Shown one piece after another: positions 6,749 through 11,928 of a stretch of 11,928 nt of DNA. Source of the DNA: Bacteroidota bacterium (lineage in GTDB: Bacteria; Bacteroidota; Bacteroidia; Chitinophagales; Chitinophagaceae); the NCBI GenBank assembly GCA_023409675.1, contig JAEYRC010000050.1, forward strand, positions 1 through 11,928, written 5' to 3'. Under the pieces are notes generated by a model. It was not told where the DNA came from. It worked only from the letters and a program-made list of their open reading frames with translations, and searched no databases. Positions within the stretch are counted from its first letter, which is position 1. Every line of letters begins with the position of its first letter. A program made the position numbers and the translations under genes.

Positions 6749-6756
6749 TATTTTTG
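6749..6756 (+). promoter_or_regulatory. Perfect -7 promoter box immediately before pyrE
   Basis: TATTTTTG matches the Bacteroidota -7 consensus TAnnTTTG exactly. Only four bases separate it from the pyrE ATG at 6761. A weak -33 candidate, TGTG (6727-6730), lies 18 bases upstream. With the usual distance to the start of transcription, the mRNA would begin at or within a few bases of the ATG and would be essentially leaderless. Confidence 0.55.
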
Positions 6757-6760
6757 CCGC

Positions 6761-7393
6761 ATGACAAATGAAACTGCCGTTGCAGAAAAACTGCTGCAAA
6801 TTAATGCAATAAAGCTGAATCCTGATGAACCCTATACCTGGGCCAGTGGCTGGAAAAGTCCGATTTATTGTGATAACCGTAAAGTGCTGAGTTTTCCCTA
6901 TATCCGTGATTATATAAAATCAGAACTCTGCAATACCATCTTTCAGCAATTTCCCGCGGCCGATTGTGTTGCCGGAGTGGCCACCGCCGGAATTGCCTGG
7001 GGAGCTATGGCAGCTGATCAATTGAAGTTGCCTTTTATTTATGTGCGTCCAAAACCCAAAGAACACGGGTTGGGTAACCAGATCGAAGGGGCCTTTGAGC
7101 CTGGTCAGCAGGTGGTGGTGGTTGAAGACCTGATTTCCACCGGAAAAAGCAGTCTGCAGGTAGTTGACCTGCTGCGCGACCAGGGAATGAACGTATTAGG
7201 GATGGTATCGATCTTTAATTATGGATTTCCTCAGGCGGTGGAGGCATTTGCAGAGCGTCAGCTTCCCTGGTTTTCCCTTACCAATTATCCGACCCTGCTG
7301 GAGCTGGCGCTTAAGAAGGGGATATTGAATGCCGGTCAGCAGGAGATATTGTTAAAGTGGCAGGCTGCCCCTTCCGAATGGACCGGGAAATAA
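6761..7393 (+). CDS. pyrE: Orotate phosphoribosyltransferase
   Basis: 210 residues. The enzyme transfers ribose-5-phosphate from PRPP to orotate to give OMP, the fifth step of pyrimidine synthesis. The PRPP motif VVVVEDLISTGKS (118-130) is complete. The catalytic loop RPKPKEHGLGNQIEG (96-110) carries the conserved Lys98, Lys100 and His102. The N-terminal WASGWKSPIYCDNRK (27-41) is the standard orotate-binding entry of this family. An in-frame ATG at 6695 would add 22 cysteine-rich residues that overlap the promoter box and match nothing in the family, so I start at 6761. The gene is divergent from the Nudix hydrolase and 22 bases upstream of the HMA protein. It is separated from pyrR-pyrB by about 1.7 kb, so the pyr genes are clustered but not one operon. 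Confidence 0.96.
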   Translation: MTNETAVAEKLLQINAIKLNPDEPYTWASGWKSPIYCDNRKVLSFPYIRDYIKSELCNTIFQQFPAADCVAGVATAGIAWGAMAADQLKLPFIYVRPKPKEHGLGNQIEGAFEPGQQVVVVEDLISTGKSSLQVVDLLRDQGMNVLGMVSIFNYGFPQAVEAFAERQLPWFSLTNYPTLLELALKKGILNAGQQEILLKWQAAPSEWTGK

Positions 7394-7394
7394 T

Positions 7395-7402
7395 TAAGTT
7401 TG
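7395..7402 (+). promoter_or_regulatory. -7 promoter box before the HMA gene
   Basis: TAAGTTTG matches TAnnTTTG exactly. It starts 2 bases after the pyrE stop codon and ends 13 bases before the ATG at 7416. No clear -33 element is visible. It would give the HMA gene its own short-leader transcript in addition to any read-through from pyrE. Confidence 0.42.
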
Positions 7403-7415
7403 TAAAAAAAATGCC

Positions 7416-7772
7416 ATGAAGAAAATCGTATTACTGCTGGTTGGATTGATCGCGCTGGTTGCTGTCGGGTTCGGACAGGCTAAAAAAGGCCTTCAAACCA
7501 TCACGATCAAAACACCTACCGTGCAATGTGAGAGTTGTAAAAAGCGGGTGGAAAGTTATATGATCCGCGAAGAAGGGGTGCATAAAGTAGTGTTGGATTA
7601 TAAAAAGAAAACCGCCAAAGTAACGTATTACGCTGAGCGCACGAATCCGGAATACATTCGCTATGGAATAGCGAACCTGGGTTATGATGCGGATGATGTA
7701 ACCGCAAATGAAGAATCGTACAAAAAGCTTCCCAAGTGCTGTAAAAAGCCGGAGGATGGAGGCGGCATGTAG
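7416..7772 (+). CDS. Secreted heavy-metal-associated (HMA) domain protein
   Basis: 118 residues. A signal peptide (MKKIVLLLVGLIALVAVGFG, cleavage likely near residue 20-22) directs it to the periplasm. A single ferredoxin-like HMA domain follows (about 27-95). The metal-binding pair is Cys38 and Cys41 in TVQCESCKKRVES, and GVHKVVLDYKKKTAKVTY and IANLGYDADDV match later parts of the fold. Such domains bind soft metals such as Cu(I), Zn or Hg(II) and pass them to partners. An additional adjacent cysteine pair (Cys108, Cys109) in LPKCCKKPEDGGGM could form a second thiolate site or complete the first. No metal ATPase, efflux pump or metal-responsive regulator lies nearby, so its partner is unknown. 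It follows pyrE by 22 bases and ends at a strong terminator. Another ATG at 7411 is out of frame. Confidence 0.87.
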   Translation: MKKIVLLLVGLIALVAVGFGQAKKGLQTITIKTPTVQCESCKKRVESYMIREEGVHKVVLDYKKKTAKVTYYAERTNPEYIRYGIANLGYDADDVTANEESYKKLPKCCKKPEDGGGM

Positions 7773-7794
7773 CCGTTAAAGAATTTATGTTATG

Positions 7795-7820
7795 GGCAGG
7801 ACGCGTTCCTGCCTTTTTTT
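7795..7820 (+). terminator. Rho-independent terminator after the HMA gene
   Basis: GGCAGGA (7795-7801) pairs with TCCTGCC (7807-7813), a perfect 7-bp stem with the 5-base loop CGCGT, followed by seven T (7814-7820). It lies 22 bases after the stop codon and ends the pyrE-HMA run. Confidence 0.88.
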
Positions 7821-7965
7821 ATGCCCCTACATGAAAGAGATCGATTGCCGGATTCGCCATTTCTTCGTTTGTCGGCTGTAACCTGTGTAAAAATTAGTCG
7901 GGGGATGTCGAACTAAGGACAATGAATTAGGTTGCTTCCGTCACCTTCAAAACGCAATATGCGCA

Positions 7966-8421
7966 TTACCGCAACAGGTCAGCATTCTTCCATGAACCCT
8001 GGTATTTGATCGGGTATTTCACCACGAGGCCCGATTTCCCTAAGCGCGTATTTCCTTCCAATTGAATTTGAACTGTACTGTCCCGGAACGTTTTGACCAG
8101 GTTGGCGGCTGCCGTAAGTGTAGAAACCGACATGGTCAGGGGTATGCTAAAGGTGTCCCGATTTGGGACATTGATCAAAGTATCCAGAATGGCCCGGCCC
8201 AGGTAATCTCCATTGATATGCACTTCGATATCGGCTTCCCGAAGTTGAAATCGCTGCCGGTTCGGATTGTAAAACTTCAGGTCCATTCCAACATCAGAGG
8301 TCGAAAGCCCCCATTTCAACACATTGATATTATCGATGCCAACATATTCCAGGTCTGACGGTTTGGCACAGGCGGCCAAGAGCAGGATCAGCAGGAGGGC
8401 AGGGAAGCGTTTTAAAGCCAT
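7966..8421 (-). CDS. LEA type 2 (WHy-domain) lipoprotein
   Basis: A 151-residue predicted lipoprotein. The N-terminus MALKRFPALLLILLLAACAKP has a basic start, a leucine-rich core and the lipobox LAAC, with Cys18 as the lipidated residue. The residues after it (AKPSD) do not form a strong surface-export signal. The body fits the LEA14/WHy beta-sandwich: a VLKWGLSTSDVGMDLKFYNPNR core, where the NPN motif (52-54) is the family hallmark, then GDYLGRAILD and a late IQLEGNTRLGKSGL strand. Bacterial members are common in Bacteroidota and have no settled function. It is alone on the - strand, convergent with the HMA gene. A one-mismatch -7 box on the - strand lies 18 bases upstream of its ATG. Confidence 0.83.
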   Translation of the reverse strand: MALKRFPALLLILLLAACAKPSDLEYVGIDNINVLKWGLSTSDVGMDLKFYNPNRQRFQLREADIEVHINGDYLGRAILDTLINVPNRDTFSIPLTMSVSTLTAAANLVKTFRDSTVQIQLEGNTRLGKSGLVVKYPIKYQGSWKNADLLR

Positions 8422-8439
8422 ATGATGTTTTTAGGACAC

Positions 8440-8447
8440 CTAAGATA
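8440..8447 (-). promoter_or_regulatory. Possible -7 box of the LEA lipoprotein gene
   Basis: On the - strand this reads TATCTTAG, one mismatch from TAnnTTTG, ending 18 bases before the ATG at 8421. No convincing -33 element is seen. Confidence 0.28.
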
Positions 8448-8534
8448 GTCCATTCCATTTGAAGCCAGAAATGAGCACTTTTATTTTAACGAAAATGGTA
8501 CTAAATTTATTAGAACATTGGTGCAGTAAGTGAA

Positions 8535-8561
8535 TTTAGACTTTAAAATCTTTAGTCTAAA
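8535..8561. promoter_or_regulatory. Dyad in the AT-rich LEA/WbqC divergent spacer
   Basis: TTTAGACT (8535-8542) and AGTCTAAA (8554-8561) form a perfect 8-bp inverted repeat with an 11-base spacer. TTTAG recurs at 8551 and 8565. The stretch 8422-8693 is very AT-rich and separates two divergent genes, so this may be an operator. No T-run makes it a terminator. Another small palindrome (CAATT-N5-AATTG) occurs near 8581-8595. Nothing else recognisable was seen in this spacer. Confidence 0.35.
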
Positions 8562-8693
8562 ATATTTAGTTAAGGTTATACAATTTAAATAATTGAAATA
8601 CAGATAGATATAATCTTTAATTATGAATAAATAACAGATCTTGGTATAAATAAAATTTAAACTATTCGATATTTCTATCTGGTAGAAGGCGAA

Positions 8694-9362
8694 TTGATAA
8701 ACTTAAAAGAATTTATATTGGAAATAATTGATTTACAGAGTTTTCCATCGGTTAATTACCTCTCTGCTTTAATTAAATCCTCATATTTGGAATTTGAGCA
8801 ATATGAGCGATGGCAAAAAATGAGTTTTCGGAACCGCTATTGGGTTGCCGGATCGGGTGGACGAATAGAATTGAGTATTCCATTGGAAGGAGGAAGGGAA
8901 TTCAGGGGAAATTATCGGGATGTCAGAATTGCAGATGACTCGGCCTGGAAGGTTCACCATTGGCGAACTATAGTATCGTGTTATAACCGGTCGCCCTGGT
9001 TCGAATTTTATCGCGACAGCCTGGAAGCGTTGGTGATGAGTGCAAATGAATTTCTCTTTGACTGGAATCTGACCTGTTTCGACTGGGTGAATCAACAACT
9101 CAAAAAGCCTTTTTCCTACGGATTAACAGATTCCTATTTTGGGAATTATCCGGATAGCGTGACCGATTTGCGAAACCGGTTTACGCCGAAAAGGTTACGG
9201 GATCAACCGGATTCTACCATAACCTATCGACAGGTATTTGAAGACCGGATCGGATTTATTTCGGGTTTATCGATTTTGGATCTGCTTTTTTGTGAAGGAA
9301 CGCATTCGCCGAATGTGCTTCGCCAGATGGGTGAGGAATACGCCGGATTCACGCGCCCATAG
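8694..9362 (+). CDS. WbqC family protein
   Basis: About 222 residues resembling WbqC proteins, a family linked to surface-polysaccharide loci in some bacteria but without a proven reaction. Recognisable parts are EIIDLQSFPSVNYLSALIK near the N-terminus, YERWQKMSFRNRYWVAG, the IELSIPLEGG strand, HHWRTIVSCYNRSPWFEFY (108-126) and EFLFDWNLTCFDWV. No ATG can be the start: the first lies after residue 40, inside the domain. TTG at 8694 is used here; TTG at 8718 (MEIIDLQSF) also fits the family's usual N-terminus. The frame is open back to 8661. The last codons and the TAG stop fall inside a repeat element that begins near 9347, so the final four residues (FTRP) are repeat-encoded. No glycan-synthesis genes are nearby. 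Start and function are uncertain; the family call is fairly sure. Confidence 0.78.
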   Translation: MINLKEFILEIIDLQSFPSVNYLSALIKSSYLEFEQYERWQKMSFRNRYWVAGSGGRIELSIPLEGGREFRGNYRDVRIADDSAWKVHHWRTIVSCYNRSPWFEFYRDSLEALVMSANEFLFDWNLTCFDWVNQQLKKPFSYGLTDSYFGNYPDSVTDLRNRFTPKRLRDQPDSTITYRQVFEDRIGFISGLSILDLLFCEGTHSPNVLRQMGEEYAGFTRP

Positions 9363-9541
9363 GCGCGAAAGGTCAATAGCATCCACGGTATTGTATAATT
9401 CCATTACCAGCTCCGTAGGAGCGAAACGAGATGTTGATATATTTTTTTTGTTCCGCACCTACGGCGCTGATACCTATTGCTACTGATTGCTATTAACCTT
9501 TCGCCCCTCCGGGGTGTAGATCATGGCGTGGTAGAATTCAA
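9347..9541. repeat. REP-like intergenic repeat, copy 1
   Basis: About 195 bp nearly identical to copy 2 (9690-9882), with roughly 20-25 differences by eye. It is built from small GC-rich hairpins with three- or four-base loops: CGCGCC-CATA-GGCGCG (9352-9367), GCTCC-GTA-GGAGC (9410-9422), GCACC-TAC-GGCGC (9455-9467, one mismatch) and CCCC-TCC-GGGG (9504-9514). A T-rich stretch lies at 9442-9449. The first hairpin contains the WbqC TAG stop codon. There is no transposase, target-site duplication or terminal inverted repeat that I can see. It resembles dispersed palindromic elements common in Bacteroidota intergenic regions, from memory only. Confidence 0.8.
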
Positions 9542-9689
9542 TCATAAAGGCAATGCTGGCTCGGGGGGGAAAATCTTGGAATGGTATAATTCATCCATAC
9601 ATGCAATGCTGCAACCTGGAGTTAATCTTCATAATTCACCCCGCCGACCATTAATGCTATCAACATTAAAAGAGCAACTATTAAGCTTA
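9542..9689. other. Spacer between the two repeat copies
   Basis: 148 bases with no gene. It holds a GGGGGGG run (9563-9569) and a GGTATAATTCA element (9583-9593) that resembles the right end of both repeats. It may be a decayed extra repeat piece. An open frame running across copy 1 into this spacer is a by-product of the repeat and is not called. Confidence 0.4.
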
Positions 9690-9882
9690 ATTCACGCGCC
9701 ATAGGCGCGAAAGGTCAATAGCCCCCACGGTGTAGTATAATTCCATTGCCAGGTCCGTAGGAGCGAAACGAGATGTTGATATATTTTTTTATCCCGCACC
9801 TACAGCGCTGATGCTAAACGCACCTGTTTGCTATTAACCTTTTGCCCCTCCGGGGCGTAGGTCATGGCGTGGTATAATTCAA
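9690..9882. repeat. REP-like intergenic repeat, copy 2
   Basis: About 193 bp in the same orientation as copy 1. The first hairpin here is CGCGCC-ATA-GGCGCG (9695-9709), one loop base shorter than in copy 1. The second hairpin is degraded to TCC-GTA-GGA. The third reads GCACC-TAC-AGCGC. The fourth is perfect, GCCCC-TCC-GGGGC (9844-9856). The middle block around GTAGGAGCGAAACGAGATG and the following T-run is identical in both copies, which suggests recent duplication or sequence constraint. Confidence 0.8.
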
Positions 9883-10047
9883 ACTGATGCTCGTCAAGGG
9901 ATTTGATATGACGAACCCTGAAGGAGGTATATAATGATGGTTAAACTTCTCGCTTGGATGCGCTATGAAAGAGATGTTATGCACATGCCCCCCGGGTATT
10001 ACACAGCATTAAACTTCAGGTTAAAAATATTTTACTGGCTATGATGC
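9883..10047. other. Gene-free stretch between repeat copy 2 and the M56 gene
   Basis: 165 bases with no credible gene. GAAAGAGATGTTAT (9967-9980) and GCCCCCCGGG (9987-9996) weakly echo two parts of the repeat element and may be remnants. I see no good - strand terminator for the M56 gene that ends at 10048. Confidence 0.4.
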
Positions 10048-11826
10048 TTACAAATGAACCACTTTGCGCACCTTGGGCGCCTGATGATCGGCATGTTGCA
10101 GGCGCTCCAGCAGGATCACTTCCCGTAAGCGTTCCGTATTTTTAATGGCCCGGCTCCGTTCTTCCTGGAATTCCGCCAGCTTTTTCCGGAGTTGCTCATC
10201 TTTCAGGTAAGTTTCCTTAAATGCACGGCTGATCTCCAGTTCAACAGAAAGCTGATCCAATTGAGCAGCGCTTAAAGTTTTCTGCAATTCGGCCTCCAGT
10301 TTTTCCAGGTCCTGAAGCTGTACAGCAGCTTCAAACTGACCGTTTAATTTCGACCAATCGATATCTTTTAACACCTGTAAAGCTTTTTCGAAGGACTGCC
10401 GGGTGAGTTTCTCCTGTTCAGCCTGCAACTTTTTAGGATGCAGGGTATCTATCGTATAATGATAATTGAATGCTGCTGACGGAACATACGGCTGGGTGCC
10501 GTCAACTAACGGAATACTTTCTGCCGCAGGAGATTCTGAAAGGGTATAATCACGCGAACGGGTAGCGGTTACAAAGCGCAATTGAAGTTCTGCAGGCGCA
10601 ACCGCTTCGCCGGGGGTCGCTGCATCCGCTTCAACAGTGTGCATCACGATCTTCGTTTTGCCGGATTCATGCGTGGTAATCTTTTGGGATCTTGTCGCCT
10701 GCCATTTGGTATCAACCCCGGTTTCGGAAAATACTGACGCGGTATTCATCGTTGGTTCTTCCGCAGCCTGTTTCGGTAGGGCAGGAGCATTGGCTTTATT
10801 CACGGAGTAATAACCGGTTGAAATATTGAAAACCGGCAGTTCGCCCGAACCTGAGGATGCTGTACCACCAAACCAGGAGAATGTTCCCATAAATCCAACT
10901 GCCAGCAGAAAGATCATCAGGGCCGGCGGTACACTTAAACGGGTTTCTTCGCCGGTAATAATACGACGAATCCGATTGAGCAGGAAACCCCGATTGCGAC
11001 CGGTGGCAGCAAGCAATAGCGGACTGATCACCTGGCGATTTTTTTCGAGCGTCAGCAGAGCCGTCGCATATACTTTGGGATCATAGCGGAATTGCAGCAC
11101 CTTATCATCACATAGGTGTTCGCGCTCTTTGCGGATTTGAGCGGCCAGCAAACGGGCAAAAGGATTGAAGAACAGGGTTATTTCTACAAAAGTAATCAGC
11201 ATATTCACCAGGTAATCGTGGCGGCGGATATGATTAAGTTCATGCAATAACACTGCTTCAAGCTGACTTGTCGTAAGGTTATTGATCGCTGCCAAAGGCA
11301 GTAATATCATTGGTTTGAAGAATCCCAGCGTGAGCGGAGTATTAACCCGGTTGGAAACCCAAAGTTGGACCGGGCTATTGATTCCCAGGCGGGTTTTGAA
11401 TGTATTGACAAAAAGTTTGAGTGATGCAGGAGCTTTAGAAAGCTCGCGTTGCGATAAATGCCGGGTTTGCCGGTATTGAAAAAACAGGCGGATGAACAAT
11501 ATCGATAACAGTACCAGGTAAATCAGCGACAGCCGGGGCAGTGTTTCTGAAAGAAAAGCAGACGTATTGATTTGCTGCAGTTCCGGCCACCATGCAAAAC
11601 CCGAAAGCAAGGTACGGGGCATCGCCAGATGAGCGATTATATTGATCAGAAACCATAGGGTTCCGCCACTCAACGACAGAATCGCCAGCAGATGTTTCTT
11701 TTCTGCTGAAACCCGTTTTCCTGCCAGCAAATAATAGAGAACAGTAATTATTCCCATTTGCCAAAGGCTGTCAAATAATGCCCAGCCGAGGGCATTGAGA
11801 AAATCTGACTGGATCAGCAAGAGCAT
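10048..11826 (-). CDS. BlaR1-like M56 family membrane metallopeptidase
   Basis: 592 residues on the - strand. Membrane segments lie near 14-35, 46-68, 99-116 and 301-318. Between the third and fourth is the gluzincin domain, with the zinc motif HELNH (195-199) and the downstream EREHLCDD (234-241) supplying the third ligand. In BlaR1/MecR1 this domain is activated by an outside signal and leads to cleavage of the BlaI repressor. After the last membrane helix comes a linker of about 130 residues. The C-terminal third (about 450-592) is rich in Lys, Glu, Gln and Leu, probably helical or coiled-coil. There is no penicillin-binding sensor domain and no SxxK-KTG pattern, so the signal is unlikely to be a beta-lactam. 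Its ATG is 4 bases after the blaI stop codon, so the two are surely co-transcribed. Family firm; signal unknown. Confidence 0.9.
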   Translation of the reverse strand: MLLLIQSDFLNALGWALFDSLWQMGIITVLYYLLAGKRVSAEKKHLLAILSLSGGTLWFLINIIAHLAMPRTLLSGFAWWPELQQINTSAFLSETLPRLSLIYLVLLSILFIRLFFQYRQTRHLSQRELSKAPASLKLFVNTFKTRLGINSPVQLWVSNRVNTPLTLGFFKPMILLPLAAINNLTTSQLEAVLLHELNHIRRHDYLVNMLITFVEITLFFNPFARLLAAQIRKEREHLCDDKVLQFRYDPKVYATALLTLEKNRQVISPLLLAATGRNRGFLLNRIRRIITGEETRLSVPPALMIFLLAVGFMGTFSWFGGTASSGSGELPVFNISTGYYSVNKANAPALPKQAAEEPTMNTASVFSETGVDTKWQATRSQKITTHESGKTKIVMHTVEADAATPGEAVAPAELQLRFVTATRSRDYTLSESPAAESIPLVDGTQPYVPSAAFNYHYTIDTLHPKKLQAEQEKLTRQSFEKALQVLKDIDWSKLNGQFEAAVQLQDLEKLEAELQKTLSAAQLDQLSVELEISRAFKETYLKDEQLRKKLAEFQEERSRAIKNTERLREVILLERLQHADHQAPKVRKVVHL

Positions 11827-11830
11827 GCCA

Positions 11831-11928
11831 TTATTTTTTTAGGTTATCGATCAGTCGGGTTATTTCATCGAGTTCTTCCTGCGTTGCATTATGGTTTCCC
11901 AATGCCTGCAGCACCAGTTGCGTAGTTG
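11831..11928 (-). CDS. BlaI/MecI family transcriptional repressor, C-terminal end only
   Basis: The - strand reads into the window end and stops with TAA at 11831-11833. Only 31 residues are visible. They include LVLQALGNHNATQEELDEITRLIDNLKK, which resembles the C-terminal dimerisation helices of BlaI/MecI proteins (a short loop, then an acidic EEL-x2-I-x2-LID helix). Identification rests on this tail and on the position 4 bases upstream of an M56 peptidase gene, the standard partner. The DNA-binding winged helix, the cleavage site and the operon promoter lie outside the window. Confidence 0.75.
   Translation of the reverse strand, partial: TTQLVLQALGNHNATQEELDEITRLIDNLKK

Noticed and set aside
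6695..6760. N-terminal extension of pyrE from an upstream ATG
   Set aside because: The extra 22 residues do not fit the family, and the region contains a perfect -7 promoter box placed just before the ATG at 6761.
9238..9704. Overlapping open frames across repeat copy 1 and the spacer
   Set aside because: They overlap the WbqC 3' end and hairpin repeats, show no recognisable protein features and are explained by chance openness of the repeat.
9347..9882. CRISPR array
   Set aside because: Only two copies, each about 195 bp, separated by 148 bp; not short regular repeats with unique spacers, and no cas genes.
9963..10020. Third copy of the REP-like element
   Set aside because: Only two short, weak resemblances to the element; too degraded to call.

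Overview
The window looks like chromosomal DNA from a member of the Bacteroidota, probably a Chitinophagaceae-like genus. The grounds are the gene families present (a DUF3575-type outer-membrane barrel, a WbqC protein, a LEA-type lipoprotein, a BlaI/M56 pair), the near absence of Shine-Dalgarno sequences, and several matches to the Bacteroidota -7 promoter element TAnnTTTG close to start codons. The family-level placement is an inference; I ran no search.

Layout. 1-2376: three genes on the + strand, each 11 bases apart: the 3' end of prfB (release factor 2), an SMR-family small exporter, and pruA (P5C dehydrogenase). 2377-2841: a gene-free stretch with three tandem inverted repeats just after pruA (one a good terminator that also carries two tandem LacI/cre-type palindromes), a further inverted repeat and a -7 box. 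2842-3384: an outer-membrane beta-barrel gene broken by a single in-frame TAA, followed by a strong terminator. 3533-6030: pyrR, pyrB, coaD and a hotdog thioesterase, all + strand and closely spaced. 6045-6680: a Nudix hydrolase on the - strand, convergent with the thioesterase and divergent from pyrE. 6761-7772: pyrE and a secreted heavy-metal-associated (HMA) protein, ending at a strong terminator. 7966-8421: a LEA-type lipoprotein (- strand). 8422-8693: an AT-rich divergent spacer with a perfect 8-bp dyad. 8694-9362: a WbqC-family protein. 9347-9882: two direct copies of a roughly 195-bp REP-like element made of small GC-rich hairpins. 10048-11928: a - strand BlaI-M56 (BlaR1-like) regulatory pair, with blaI cut by the window end.

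Function. Most of the window is core metabolism: pyrimidine synthesis (pyrB, pyrE) with its PRPP-dependent regulator/salvage enzyme (pyrR), CoA synthesis (coaD), thioester hydrolysis, proline catabolism (pruA) and translation termination (prfB). The parts that look accessory or unusual are the disrupted barrel gene, the hairpin/operator cluster after pruA, the repeat pair that supplies the WbqC stop codon, and the BlaI-M56 pair, whose sensor region is not a penicillin-binding domain. I saw no RNA genes, CRISPR array, transposase or prophage. I do not see a clear new multi-gene system here; the repeat element and the BlaI-M56 pair are the best leads.
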